Assembly (NCBI RefSeq): GCF_009906315.1
Contig: NZ_JAAALL010000006.1
Coordinates: 1-38,595, forward strand
Direction: 5' to 3'
Origin: Kineococcus vitellinus
GTDB taxonomy: Bacteria; Actinomycetota; Actinomycetes; Actinomycetales; Kineococcaceae
Length of the DNA stretch: 38,595 nt
In this document: one piece after another, positions 9,122-18,015 of the stretch
Layout: each line of letters begins with the position of its first letter
How positions within the stretch are numbered: the stretch's first letter is position 1
Position numbers and translations under genes: made by a program
Notes under the pieces: model-generated
The model's input: only the letters and a program-made list of their open reading frames with translations
Told to the model about the DNA's origin: nothing
Database searches by the model: none

Positions 9122-10222
9122 ATGCGAACCCCTTGGAAGACCGCGCTCTCCTTGCTGTGCGCCGGCGGCATCCTCGCCGGCGGTGCCACCCCCGCCTCGG
9201 CGGCGACCACGTTCAGTGCCACCAGTTCGGTCACCGTCAGCGGGAGCACGGCCACGGCGAGCACGACCATCAAGGCCTCGACGGACACGACCGCGGAGTA
9301 CGCCGGCATCTGCGCGCGTGATTCCAGCGGCCGCAACGTCGACTTCCCCGCGAAGCAGAACATCCGGTTGACGACGGCCGGAACGAAGATCACCGCGAGT
9401 CGGAGCTTGTCGGTGGGTAGCTACACCTACTTCGCCTGCGCGCGCATCGCCGGTCAGTGGCAGAACATCGGCAGCGTGAAGTCCTTCTCGGTCAGCGCCC
9501 AGAGCACCTCCACCACCCCCACGACCTCTACCCTCTCGGCGTCGAGCATGCCGTCCGGGACACTTGCCGGCTGGCAGCAGGTGTGGGCTGAGGACTTCAC
9601 GAGGGATGCGCCGACTGGATCCTTCCGCGCCGCCTACCCGAGCATCGGCGACTACGGTGACGGGAGCCCCGACACCTCCCGCAACGGCTGCTACAACAAC
9701 GGCGCGAACGTCTCCGCCCACGACGGTATGGCGGACATCCACCTCCGTACGGTGGATGGCTGTCCCTCCGGCGGCGTCCTCGTGGCGAACAACTGGAAGG
9801 CGCAGACCTACGGTCGCTACTCCATCCGCTACCGCGCGGACGCGGCCACCGGTTACGGCGCGGCATTCCTCTTGTGGCCTGCTTCAGACAACTGGACGGA
9901 GGGAGAGATCGACTTCCCGGAGAGCTCTTTCACGCAGAAGCAGTACATGGCCGTGTTCCAGCCGGGAGCGCCCGGCGTCGTCGCGTACAAGAACTCCACG
10001 AACGCGTCGTGGCAGGATTGGCACACGGCCACCATGGAGTGGACTCCCGGCCTGATCGTGTTCTTGATCGACGGCGCCGAGGTTGGCCGTACCACCAAGG
10101 GAGTTCCCACGACTCCGTTCAAGTGGATCCTCCAAGCGGCCACCGACGGGGCGAGCAAGCCTGCGCCGTCGGTACAGGGGCACCTCCTCATCGACTGGAT
10201 GACCTACTCCCGGCGCGCCTGA
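9122..10222 (+). CDS. Secreted GH16-family glycoside hydrolase A, module-swapped N-terminus
   Basis: Exported endo-beta-glycanase of family GH16, 366 residues. A Sec signal peptide (KTALSLLCAGGILAGG, cleavage after ASA near residue 27) precedes a beta-rich module of about 100 residues with the conserved phrase YAGICARDSSGRNVDFP. A Ser/Thr/Pro linker (about 126-150) leads to the catalytic domain. The E-x-D-x-x-E motif is intact (EIDFPE): Glu262 is the expected nucleophile, Asp264 the helper and Glu267 the acid/base. The first 134 codons are identical to the gene at 18149, while the catalytic halves are unrelated beyond family level. ATG 9122 follows AGGAG at 9108-9112. It converges on the GH16 gene on the other strand, with 15 bp between stops. 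Likely cuts or trims the locally made polysaccharide; substrate unknown. Confidence 0.88.
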   Translation: MRTPWKTALSLLCAGGILAGGATPASAATTFSATSSVTVSGSTATASTTIKASTDTTAEYAGICARDSSGRNVDFPAKQNIRLTTAGTKITASRSLSVGSYTYFACARIAGQWQNIGSVKSFSVSAQSTSTTPTTSTLSASSMPSGTLAGWQQVWAEDFTRDAPTGSFRAAYPSIGDYGDGSPDTSRNGCYNNGANVSAHDGMADIHLRTVDGCPSGGVLVANNWKAQTYGRYSIRYRADAATGYGAAFLLWPASDNWTEGEIDFPESSFTQKQYMAVFQPGAPGVVAYKNSTNASWQDWHTATMEWTPGLIVFLIDGAEVGRTTKGVPTTPFKWILQAATDGASKPAPSVQGHLLIDWMTYSRRA

Positions 10223-10237
10223 ACCGGCGGCAGCATT

Positions 10238-11707
10238 TCAGCGTGGCACAGCGCCCTGCCACACCTCCACGGGTGAGACCACCATGGAGCGTGGAAGCGC
10301 CGTGGTGCTGCTGTCTTCCCAACCGTCGACGGCCACGTTGAGCACGAGCGCCTGCGGGCCGCTGAACGGCCAGGCCCAGCCCGCTGCGACGGCGTCCTCG
10401 GCGAGCACGGACCTGACCTCGACCCGATCGATGTAGAAGCGGACGACCGACTGGTCGAAGTAGACCCCGTAGCGGTGTGGCCGCGCGTCGACCGCCTCTT
10501 GCAGTTCCGCGGTGCCGCCGTCGATGCCCCAGCCGCTCTGGACGTGCTCGGTGGGATCGCGCACCGTGGACGTGTGGACCGCATTGCGGGCCGTCGTGGC
10601 TTCGGCGCCTCGTCCTTCGAAGACGTCGATCTCGCCACAGGCCGGCCAGCCAACCTCCGGGAAGTTCGCCCCGATCAGCCAGAACGCAGGCCACAGGCCG
10701 CTTCCTGTCGGGGCCCGGAGCGAGGCTTCGACGTAGGAGCCGCTCGGAACGCTCACCTTGCCAAGGGTGGACAGTCGGGCGCTGGTGAAGTCGCGCTCGA
10801 TCTCGTCCTCGCCCCGGAAGCGCTCGCGGCGGACTGTGATCACCAGGTTGCCGTTGCCGTCCACGGTGGCGTTGCGTTCGTTCGGCGTGTAGGTCTGCAG
10901 CTCACCGTTGCCCCAGCCGTGGCCGCCCACCTCGCGCGTCCACGCGCACGCCGCCACGGACGTCCCAGGTGCAGCGGTGAAGCCGATGCGAGTGCTTGCC
11001 GGTCGTGTCGTGCGTGTGGTCCCGGCGGCGGCGACCCGGTGGACGCTCGCGCCGGTGATCTGCCAGTCGATCGGGCCGTTCGGTGGGAGATTCACGTAAA
11101 AGCCGGTTCCCGGCTCACCGGGCGCCGTCGCCACGAAAGTACGCGTCAGCAGTCGCCACGTCGGGACGGGTCCGCTGGTGTACTGGCTGCTGATCGTGGG
11201 ACGGCTGCCGACGTTGGCGTCGGCCAGGAGGATGCCGATCGACTGCTCGTCCGAGCCCAGGTTCCTCACCCACAGCTCCATGCGGTAGGTATCCCCGATC
11301 CGGAAGAACCCCTGCGGTGACGCGAGTTGGCCGAGGGCGAACGCCCAGCGCCCTTGGGCGCCGGGGTGCCGGACCTGCAAGGCCGACGTGAACCCCGCGG
11401 GGCCGTCGGGGACGCCTACCCGGTTGAGCTCGATGGGTCCCGTCTCGGCGGCGGCCGACCACCCAGACGGATCGGAAGCGGCAGTCGCGCCGGCCACCGC
11501 CTCAGCGGTCGGCACGGAGCCGGCGGTGCCCGTCATCCGCTCCTCATCGGCTCGCGCCACGCTGTTCACCGCCGCGCAATCCGCAACCGCCTGCTCCTTG
11601 GGTGCGAGCGCCACGGTGAGCGCGAGCGCGAGCAGCGCAGCCAGTCCGGCGCACAGCGCTGCGAGACCCAGCCTGCGCGCCTTGATCCTCGGTGCGGGCA
11701 CGGTCAC
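10238..11707 (-). CDS. Secreted GH16-family hydrolase C (laminarinase-like) with N-terminal CBM-like domain
   Basis: 489 residues. The N-terminus has a basic stretch and one hydrophobic segment (LAALCAGLAALLALALTVAL), a signal peptide or anchor. About residues 65-215 resemble a carbohydrate-binding jelly-roll of the CBM4/9 type (WVRNLGSDEQSIGILL, WRLLTRTFVATA). The catalytic domain from about 235 has the laminarinase/beta-glucanase look (GHGWGNGELQTYT, SGLWPAFWLIG) and the E-x-D-x-x-E motif EIDVFE with Glu359, Asp361 and Glu364. Unlike the two other GH16 enzymes here, it lacks the repeated N-module. It is third in an apparent minus-strand operon, 66 bp after the GT14 gene, so synthesis and cleavage of the polymer would be co-expressed. 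Confidence 0.87.
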   Translation of the reverse strand: MTVPAPRIKARRLGLAALCAGLAALLALALTVALAPKEQAVADCAAVNSVARADEERMTGTAGSVPTAEAVAGATAASDPSGWSAAAETGPIELNRVGVPDGPAGFTSALQVRHPGAQGRWAFALGQLASPQGFFRIGDTYRMELWVRNLGSDEQSIGILLADANVGSRPTISSQYTSGPVPTWRLLTRTFVATAPGEPGTGFYVNLPPNGPIDWQITGASVHRVAAAGTTRTTRPASTRIGFTAAPGTSVAACAWTREVGGHGWGNGELQTYTPNERNATVDGNGNLVITVRRERFRGEDEIERDFTSARLSTLGKVSVPSGSYVEASLRAPTGSGLWPAFWLIGANFPEVGWPACGEIDVFEGRGAEATTARNAVHTSTVRDPTEHVQSGWGIDGGTAELQEAVDARPHRYGVYFDQSVVRFYIDRVEVRSVLAEDAVAAGWAWPFSGPQALVLNVAVDGWEDSSTTALPRSMVVSPVEVWQGAVPR

Positions 11708-11773
11708 CTCGTGCTCATCCGGAGCGGACCCGTCGCTCGGTGGCCCGGGTGCCGAGGCCGGGCGAAGGTGCGG

Positions 11774-12700
11774 TCATGCCCGCAGTTCGGCATCGATGCG
11801 ATCGATCAGACCACCCTCGGTCTCGCTGGAGAACTTGCGGGCGAACAGCGCCTGCGGCATCGGTCCTGGCTGCTGGAGCACGACGGGATCCGCGACGGGT
11901 CCGCGACGGGCGGCGGCGATGCGGTCGAAGTCGTCCACCCGCAGCCAGTCGGGGTGGTCGGGCCTGTCATCCGTCCACTGCTGGTACCAGGCGTGGCCGT
12001 GGCACAGCGGTGCGGCGTCCACTCCCGCAAGCGTGGGAGAGCTGAGCACCGATGCGGCGAAGCTCTCGTCGGGAACGAGGGTCCTGCGCCAGAACGCCAC
12101 GACATCGGGCCTGGTGTCCACGATCCTCAGGAGAAGCTCGGCGTGGTGGCGAGCGTAGATCTTCCACTGGGAGGAGGCGCGGAGGCGCAGCCCCTCGGGC
12201 ACCTGTCGACGACCCGGCCACCGCAGTGGGACGCCGGCGACGAAGACCACGTCGTCGCCGCGGAGCACGAAGCGGCGGGTGAAGCGCCAGGTACCCCCGT
12301 CCTGGTGCCGGGGGGTGTTCCACGGCGTGAAGGGGATCGGCACGCTCATCAGGTACGACCTCCCCGCCCACGCCGTGAGCTGACGGTGCAGCTCCGCTCC
12401 GCTGACGAGGGGGTAGCACGCACCGGAGAGCACGGCGATGTGCTCGGCAGCCGACTGGCGGAGCACCGCGCGCAGGGCGTCCAGTTCGACCTGAACGAGG
12501 GACCAGCTCGCCAGCGTGGCCGAGCGCCGGGGCAGCGGAACCGCTCGACCGCGCCAGCCACGGACCATGTCCTCGGCCACGACCCTGCTGGCCTTGGCGT
12601 CGCAGTGCACGAAGACGGGGACGTCCTCCAGGGCGCCGATGAGGCGGTGCACCTGCCGGGGATCGCGGTGGGCGAGCACTACGGCGGCTAGGGACGTCAC
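11774..12700 (-). CDS. GT14-like (core-2/I-branching enzyme family) glycosyltransferase
   Basis: 308 residues resembling the bacterial branch of the core-2/I-branching beta-1,6-N-acetylglucosaminyltransferase and xylosyltransferase family. Visible hallmarks are the opening AAVVLAHRDPRQVHRLIGAL, the VFVHCDAKAS strand, SWSLVQVELDALRAVL, HIAVLSGACYPL, SSQWKIYARHHAELLL and the late LVPDESFAASVL, which carries the expected catalytic acidic residue. GTG 12700 overlaps the upstream membrane-protein stop by 4 bp (GTGA), so the two genes are coupled. Probably adds a side-chain sugar to the repeat unit. Family-level confidence is good; donor (GlcNAc, xylose or other) is unknown. Confidence 0.8.
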   Translation of the reverse strand: MTSLAAVVLAHRDPRQVHRLIGALEDVPVFVHCDAKASRVVAEDMVRGWRGRAVPLPRRSATLASWSLVQVELDALRAVLRQSAAEHIAVLSGACYPLVSGAELHRQLTAWAGRSYLMSVPIPFTPWNTPRHQDGGTWRFTRRFVLRGDDVVFVAGVPLRWPGRRQVPEGLRLRASSQWKIYARHHAELLLRIVDTRPDVVAFWRRTLVPDESFAASVLSSPTLAGVDAAPLCHGHAWYQQWTDDRPDHPDWLRVDDFDRIAAARRGPVADPVVLQQPGPMPQALFARKFSSETEGGLIDRIDAELRA

Positions 12701-14964
12701 GGGACCGCCACGCCGACGGCGGAGCCCGAGCGGTCCAGGCGGAAGAGGTAGGTGCCGTCCCGCGACACCTCGACGCTCCACTCCGGCAGCTCCATCAGAC
12801 CGTCCCGCAGGGCGGTGAACTGCTCTGGGCTCTGGACGCCGTAGGCCCAGGAGTAGTCCTGGACGGTCGGCGACCACACCGCAAAGACGTCCGTGGCTGT
12901 CGAGGGTAGTCGGCGCGTGAGCGCATCGGTGAGCGTGCGCGCCTGCCCCGCCACTTCCTCCGGCGGCAGCTGCCGGGGCGCGAGGTCGAGGTCCTGCTGC
13001 CCCAGCACCACTCCGTTCCAGCCCAGTTCGGGCGCCGAGGTGGGGAGGTTGCCGGTGCCCAGGAACACGACCACCGTCTGCGCGCCGCTGGCACCACGCT
13101 GCGTTTGCTGGAACTGCTGGAGGACTGCCAGATCCGACGGTCGGATGACGGTGAGCCGGTCGAGGCCGAAGGCCGCGACGAGGAAGGCGGTGGTGAGCAC
13201 TCCGACGACGGCCGTCACCAGGGCGGTGTGCCGGACCCTGGCCGACCACCTGCCGGCTGGTTGCACCAGGCTGGGTGCCGCGAGGACGGCCAGCCAGGGC
13301 ATCCCGAAGAGGACTGCGCGGAAGATGCCTTCCTGACCGTACGGGTTGGCGGCCACGAGGACGAGCCCGACAGCGGGTGCCGCCGCCAGGGACCAGGACT
13401 GCAGCGATCGCCGCGTGCGAACCAGGGTGCGCAGCGCCAGGAGACCGGTGACGCCCACGCACAACAGCAGCGCTACGACGGTCGCGGGCACCACGGGCAG
13501 ACGGGAGAGCTGCTCGGAACCCACGGTCTGGGGTGGGCGGAAGTTCTCCGGGTCGCCCAGGGCGCCGAAGGAGAGGAACGGGCTGAGCTCCGCGCGGTGG
13601 AGCAGCGCCCACAGCACGGCAGGGAGCAGTACCAGTCCCGGGACCCACCACGGCCGGATCTGGCGGAACACCACGAGGACGGCGAGGGTGCCGCCGATCA
13701 CGAAAGGGCTCAACTGGTGACTCACCGTGATCAAGCATCCGGCGAGGAGGATCAGGGGGAGGACCGGGAGGTCGCGGCCCCGGTGCAGCGCGAGTCCGTA
13801 GACGATCAGCCCCAGGACGAAGCCCACTGATTGCGGCGAGTAGTAGTCCGCGCCGAGGGGATCGGCCAGCACCGCCAGCAGCACGGCGGTCCAGATGGTC
13901 CGCGGGGACTTGAGGAGCTGGCCGGCGACCAGTCGCAGGGCGGCGACGCGCAGCCCGACCAGGACGAGCGGCCACGCGGTCGCCAGGTTCATCGGGTTGC
14001 GCAGGCTCGCGACCTCGGACCACCAGGCGTTCGCGGCGAAGAACCCTGGCCAGGCGTTGTAGACGGCGACGCTGGAACGCAGCTCGTGGTACAGCCGGAT
14101 CTGCTCGACGAGGTCGACGTGCTTGGCTGCCGACTGCGACCGCGGCCCGTCGTAGACGATCGCAGGTGTGGCGACAGTGACGATGGCGAGGAGCACCACG
14201 GGAACGGCGATGGACCACTGGTCCCGCGCCGCAGCGAGCACGAATCCCGCCAGGATCAGCGCCACGCCTGCGTACCAGGCGGGTCCGATGTCCGCGGGGA
14301 AGCCCCAGAAGGGCGGTGTGCTCGTGCCGCGGTGCGCAGCCGCGGCGGCGAGGCAGAGCAGCGTCCCGGCGGCCGCCAGCGCGACGGGCAGCTGCGCTTT
14401 GCTGGCCAGGTGGGAGCGCAACGGCCGGGGGATGGCGGAGTGCCTGGGCGGGGAGGTGCCCGCGCGCGAGAGCCGCAGATCGCTCCAGGCGCGGAGCAGC
14501 GCCAAGCAGTGGAGCACCCCGCTCACGGCGCCGACGAGCGCGAACGCCTCCAACGGGCGCCAGGTGCCGAGGGCCATCATGACCATCGGGACGATGGTCC
14601 CGACAGCGATCCCGGTGAGGCCGGCGAGGACCACGCGCACGTGCAGTCCGAGGTCCGCCCGGAGGTTCCACGGAGCGAACCCGATTCCCGCCACGCAGTA
14701 GGCGATGAGTGCGGGCACCCGGACGGCTTCGACCCCGGCCACCGCTGCCAGCACGCCGAGTGCGAGGGCGCCCGTCGCGAGGCCCGAGGTCACGAGACGG
14801 GCGGGGGCCGTGTCGGTGACCAGCTCGCGGTGCAACCTCTGGGGAGGGGCCTCGTCGAGGTGCGAGGCGCCGTCCGCGGTGTCGCCGGGACGGTCCACCT
14901 CGATGGGTCGCTCCTTCTCGATGGGTCGCTGCTTCACGACGTCCCGCTCATGCGGCTCCTGCAC
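12697..14964 (-). CDS. Large polytopic membrane protein, candidate polysaccharide polymerase or GT-C enzyme
   Basis: 755 residues with at least a dozen hydrophobic segments from about residue 60 to 600, then a soluble C-terminal part of about 140 residues. The first 55 residues are charged and contain a tandem peptide (RPIEKE RPIEVD) caused by an 18-bp DNA duplication. No family signature is recognised with certainty. The architecture (many spans, a long extracytoplasmic loop with DGPRSQSAAKHVDLVEQI, and a soluble C-terminus) fits Wzy-like polymerases or GT-C transferases, and a polymerase is the missing function next to the flippase. Start GTG 14964 has GAGAGGAT further upstream than ideal, so an inner GTG at residue 10 is possible. 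First gene of the minus-strand operon. Confidence 0.7.
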   Translation of the reverse strand: MQEPHERDVVKQRPIEKERPIEVDRPGDTADGASHLDEAPPQRLHRELVTDTAPARLVTSGLATGALALGVLAAVAGVEAVRVPALIAYCVAGIGFAPWNLRADLGLHVRVVLAGLTGIAVGTIVPMVMMALGTWRPLEAFALVGAVSGVLHCLALLRAWSDLRLSRAGTSPPRHSAIPRPLRSHLASKAQLPVALAAAGTLLCLAAAAAHRGTSTPPFWGFPADIGPAWYAGVALILAGFVLAAARDQWSIAVPVVLLAIVTVATPAIVYDGPRSQSAAKHVDLVEQIRLYHELRSSVAVYNAWPGFFAANAWWSEVASLRNPMNLATAWPLVLVGLRVAALRLVAGQLLKSPRTIWTAVLLAVLADPLGADYYSPQSVGFVLGLIVYGLALHRGRDLPVLPLILLAGCLITVSHQLSPFVIGGTLAVLVVFRQIRPWWVPGLVLLPAVLWALLHRAELSPFLSFGALGDPENFRPPQTVGSEQLSRLPVVPATVVALLLCVGVTGLLALRTLVRTRRSLQSWSLAAAPAVGLVLVAANPYGQEGIFRAVLFGMPWLAVLAAPSLVQPAGRWSARVRHTALVTAVVGVLTTAFLVAAFGLDRLTVIRPSDLAVLQQFQQTQRGASGAQTVVVFLGTGNLPTSAPELGWNGVVLGQQDLDLAPRQLPPEEVAGQARTLTDALTRRLPSTATDVFAVWSPTVQDYSWAYGVQSPEQFTALRDGLMELPEWSVEVSRDGTYLFRLDRSGSAVGVAVP
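14899..14934. repeat. 18-bp tandem duplication within a coding region
   Basis: Two 18-bp units (14899-14916 and 14917-14934) differ at one base and encode the repeated hexapeptide RPIEKE/RPIEVD near the N-terminus of the 755-residue membrane protein. Confidence 0.9.
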
Positions 14965-15309
14965 GCGTGCTCATCGAGATCCTCTCGTGCATCCGGTCGG
15001 TGTCGGGTACCCGTCTGCGGACCTCCTGCGCGATCCGCCCCGCCCGCGACCATAGGGCCGCGGCGTGCGGGGCTCGTGCGGCACGGTGCTGGCGCCGGTG
15101 CACAGGACGCCTCGACCGCGGCCCTCACCGGGCCGCGTGCCGGATACCACGGGGAACGCTGCGGGCGCTGTGTCGCCTAGGGTCTAATGGTACTGGCGTC
15201 GGCGCGACCCGGTGGCGTGGTCCAAGGACAGTGAGGAAATCACCATTCGGAGTCACATGTTCACTGTTCGCAGCTTTTCGTCCTGTTTTGCGCGGCGAGG
15301 TCCACTCCG
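14965..15309. promoter_or_regulatory. Divergent promoter region between membrane-protein operon and flippase
   Basis: 345 bp without a credible gene. It is clearly AT-richer around 15175-15290. GTCACATGTT at 15252-15261 matches the GH16 leader element at 9 of 10 bases and points towards the flippase. An inverted repeat GTGA-N5-TCAC lies at 15231-15243, and GGAAATCACC at 15235-15244 recurs on the minus strand at 23388-23397, upstream of the GT2 operon. No convincing complete -35/-10 pair was found. Confidence 0.5.
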
Positions 15310-16956
15310 GTGGTGAGGGACGGAGACTCCACCCGGATCGGTGACGCGCGCAGAGCTTCCATGGGCCTGTCGACGGACCAGGGACCGGCCCAGGAGGGTT
15401 GTCCTGACCGGAGGGCGGACGCCGCGGTCGGTGGGAGCGCAGGATCCGGTTTGTTCGGTCGCGGGCTGCTGTACGTCTCCGCCGCCGCGGCGCAGATGGT
15501 GAGCAGCGCCGTCGTGTCACCGGTCCTGGCTCACGGCATGGGGGATCCGGCGGAGTTCGGCAAGCTGGCGTCCGCGATCGCCTTGCACCAGCTGCTGGTC
15601 GTGGTCGCCGCGGCCGGGCTCGACCAGGCGGTCGTGCTCCAGCGGGCTGAGGACGGGCACGAGCGGAACGCGGGTGCGGCCGCAGGCGCGGGCATCGTCC
15701 TGGCGACCGCAGTGACGCTGCTGCTCGCCGTCACGGCACGTTGGTGGGCCGGGCCAATGGGGTTCGAAGAGCCGTCGGCGCTCCTCACGGCCACGATCGT
15801 CTGGACCGTCCCCGCGGTGGCTGTGATGGTCCTCCTGGGCCTCTTGCTGGGTGGCGACCGCCTGCGCCCGTTCGCCGTCATCAGCCTCGTCGCGGCGCTG
15901 GGGGGCCAGCTCCTCGGCCTCGTGCTGCTCTTCGGCCTCCGGCCGCTGGCCGCCTCCTACCTCTGGGGGGTCGTCGCCGCGGATGCGCTCGCTGCCGCGA
16001 TCGCCCTCGTCCTCACGCGTCGCGCGTGGTTCAGAATGCCCCGGCCAGTGGTGGTCCGCAGGTCGCTGGCCCTGGGGCTGCCGCTGCTGCTCGGCTCCCT
16101 GTCCACCTTCGTGCTCAACGCCGGGGACCGCATCGTCATCCAGCGGGTCGCGGGTGCTGCTGAGGTGGGTCGGTACCAGGTCGCCTACACCTTGGGGGGT
16201 GTGGTCGTGCAGCTGGTCGTGATGCTGGGCAGCTCGTGGTTGCCGCGCTTCGCAGAGGTTCGTGAGGAGGCTCAGCGGTGGCGGCTCATCGGCCACTCGC
16301 GGGACGGCCTCTACCTCTTGCTGGCCCCCGTCGTGCTCGGCCTGACCCTGGCTGCTCCTGTCCTGCTGAGGATTTTCGCCCCGGAGAGCTTCGGGCGCGA
16401 GACGCTGCTGGTGGTGGTTCTCATGGTGCTCGTGTCGGCCTACCCCGTGGCAGCGTCAGGCGCTAGCGGCAGGATGCTGCTCACCGCCCGCAGGGCCAGG
16501 CCGATCGGCGTCATCGCCCTCGTCGCGGCGGTGGTGAACATCGGCCTGAACTTCCTGCTCGTCCCCCTCGCCGGCATCGCCGGTGCTGCAGCTGCCACGG
16601 TCCTGGCCTTGATGGTGCAGGCCGTGCTGCAGCGCCTCGCGGTCGTCACAGGAGGACACGGGTCACCGTGGCCGCGGTCCTCGATCGTGCTGCTGGTGCT
16701 GTCGACCGCAGTGGTCCTCGTCGCGTGGCTCTCCACCTTCCTCCCGCAGTCCGCGCTCTTCAACGGCGCGCGGTTCGCCCTCGGCTTGGTCTGCCTGCCG
16801 TGGCTGTGGTTCTACTGGCGTCGCGTCGTGCGGTCGGGTTCAGCGGCCCCGCCGCCGCGGGGAGCCGTGGTCGACGCCAGCCGCGCACGGCACCGCTCGG
16901 TGCGCCCATCGCGGCGATCACTCCGCAGGGATCCCTCCCGGCGAGACCCCTGTTGA
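15310..16956 (+). CDS. Wzx-type polysaccharide flippase (MOP superfamily)
   Basis: Predicted to translocate undecaprenyl-linked repeat units across the membrane. 548 residues with roughly 12-14 hydrophobic spans between about 45 and 500 in the Wzx/MATE pattern. The start of span 1 (GRGLLYVSAAAAQMVSSAV) and the internal block NAGDRIVIQRVAGAAEVGRYQVAYTL are typical of polysaccharide exporters. The basic C-terminal tail of about 45 residues (RSVRPSRRSLRRDPSRRDPC) is cytoplasmic. GTG 15310 is used here, but ATG 15361 (18 codons shorter) is equally plausible as neither has a strong ribosome binding site. Divergent from the membrane-protein/GT14/GH16 operon. Confidence 0.88.
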   Translation: MVRDGDSTRIGDARRASMGLSTDQGPAQEGCPDRRADAAVGGSAGSGLFGRGLLYVSAAAAQMVSSAVVSPVLAHGMGDPAEFGKLASAIALHQLLVVVAAAGLDQAVVLQRAEDGHERNAGAAAGAGIVLATAVTLLLAVTARWWAGPMGFEEPSALLTATIVWTVPAVAVMVLLGLLLGGDRLRPFAVISLVAALGGQLLGLVLLFGLRPLAASYLWGVVAADALAAAIALVLTRRAWFRMPRPVVVRRSLALGLPLLLGSLSTFVLNAGDRIVIQRVAGAAEVGRYQVAYTLGGVVVQLVVMLGSSWLPRFAEVREEAQRWRLIGHSRDGLYLLLAPVVLGLTLAAPVLLRIFAPESFGRETLLVVVLMVLVSAYPVAASGASGRMLLTARRARPIGVIALVAAVVNIGLNFLLVPLAGIAGAAAATVLALMVQAVLQRLAVVTGGHGSPWPRSSIVLLVLSTAVVLVAWLSTFLPQSALFNGARFALGLVCLPWLWFYWRRVVRSGSAAPPPRGAVVDASRARHRSVRPSRRSLRRDPSRRDPC

Positions 16957-17142
16957 AAGGACTCGTTCGACGGTGGAGGTGTTGCGCGAGGCCCTACCCG
17001 TCGCAGCACGGTGCGGGCGCTGGGGCGCACGTGCGCCTCTGGATCGATCTGTGGGACGAGGCCCACGGTCGCGCCCTCGTGCCGGCGGTGAGGAGGGATG
17101 CTCCTCGAGTCGCCTGGCCACCGTCGTCAGCGGATCAGCGGT

Positions 17143-17706
17143 TCACGTCCCCGCGACGAGGTCCAACGGGCACTCCTGCGGAGCCTCGGTGTACCAAGGC
17201 TGCTTCGTGCACCACGACTGCAAGGCGTTCGCCAGTGAGCGCTTGACCGGTCGCAGGTGCACCACGTCGGCTTGTCCCCACTGGCTCGGGTTGGAGTAGC
17301 GGCACGCATCACTGCGCTGCGTGGAAGCGCCACGACGCTCCGCCGTGCGCACTTCGAGGGTCGGTCCAGCGGTGTAGTGGGTGCCTCTGACGACGGTTAC
17401 CCGCCCGTCGGCGACGGGGACGAGAGCTTCCTGGCCGTCAGGTGAGTCCCACGGCCCGACGTAGATCACGTACTCGACCGTAGCTACCTTCCGACTGCTG
17501 TCCGACGTCACCACCATGCCCAGGGGCGCGGTGGTCCCGTGCACGGTGGGCACGGCGTCGCATGTCAACGGCGGGCCGTACCGGCTCGCCACGCTGCGGA
17601 AGTCGAGCAGCGGATCCCCGCTCCTTCCGAGCGACTGCGCCGATGCCGGCGCTGCCGCAGCCAGGCTCACCACCAACGTCGTGGCCAGGGCGTGCGCGAC
17701 CTTCAT
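17143..17706 (-). CDS. Secreted protein of unknown function
   Basis: 187 residues, not recognised. A clear Sec signal peptide (MKVAHALATTLVVSLAAAA, cleavage after ASA) gives a mature protein of about 163 residues. It carries four cysteines (in LTCDAV, DACRYS, SWCTKQ and QECPLD), enough for two disulphides. The middle is beta-rich (VATVEYVIYVGPW, VPVADGRVTVVRGTHYT). ATG 17706 is chosen because the signal peptide begins there, although the frame stays open for another 89 codons of low-quality, arginine-rich sequence. It lies between the flippase and the second repeat-bearing GH16 gene, on the opposite strand to both. Context suggests a cell-surface or polymer-associated role, but no function is assigned. 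Confidence 0.7.
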   Translation of the reverse strand: MKVAHALATTLVVSLAAAAPASAQSLGRSGDPLLDFRSVASRYGPPLTCDAVPTVHGTTAPLGMVVTSDSSRKVATVEYVIYVGPWDSPDGQEALVPVADGRVTVVRGTHYTAGPTLEVRTAERRGASTQRSDACRYSNPSQWGQADVVHLRPVKRSLANALQSWCTKQPWYTEAPQECPLDLVAGT

Positions 17707-18015
17707 GCTGGACCCCCGGGAAGCTCTACCGAGACGGCGCCCTGCCGACCCGGGAGACGCTATCGGCCGTCGCGTCGCCGCGGGGGAGAATCCTGTGATC
17801 CACCGTCTCGCCACCGGACCGACCACGCTCGCAGCCGCCGTCGGCGGCACGCAGTGGTGCCGGGACGACGCGGGTGCACCCGTCGCTCGGCGCACCCGTC
17901 GCTCGGCGCGACCGCGCCGCTTTTGAGCGCAGGGTGAGTCGCAGCGGTGATCGTAACGCTCCGTAGTTCTCAATGGCCCGTTCGAGTGGTGTGCTTGGCA
18001 ATTACCACAACTCAG
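17707..18015. other. Intergenic region between the secreted protein and the right repeat
   Basis: About 310 bp without a convincing gene. Contains a 16-bp perfect tandem duplication (17876-17907), then an AT-richer stretch from 17930. GTTACGATCA on the minus strand at 17948-17957 is a weak relative of the GTYACA element and could serve the secreted-protein gene. Confidence 0.4.
17876..17907. repeat. Perfect 16-bp tandem duplication
   Basis: GCACCCGTCGCTCGGC occurs twice head to tail at 17876-17891 and 17892-17907, in non-coding DNA. Confidence 0.9.

Larger units (their letters stand above)
8989..9523. repeat. Left copy of a 535-bp direct repeat (leader, signal peptide, N-terminal module)
   Basis: Identical by eye to 18016-18550 (constant offset 9027), including the non-coding leader and all three reading frames. 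It covers 133 bp of upstream DNA and the first 134 codons of the GH16 gene. Homology begins at AGTGAAG and stops after ACCCCCACG, inside the linker before the catalytic domain. Bases on both outer sides differ at once. Confidence 0.97.

Noticed and set aside
12703-14671. N-terminal extension of the GT14 gene to 965 codons
   Set aside because: The extra 657 codons overlap the 755-residue membrane protein on the same strand in another frame and are arginine/proline-rich; GTG 12700 with a GTGA overlap is the natural start.
17876-17907. 16-bp tandem repeat as a CRISPR or origin iteron
   Set aside because: Only two units, no spacers and no cas or rep genes.
17707-17973. Longer start for the secreted protein (276 codons)
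   Set aside because: The extension is arginine-rich and would bury the signal peptide at position 90.
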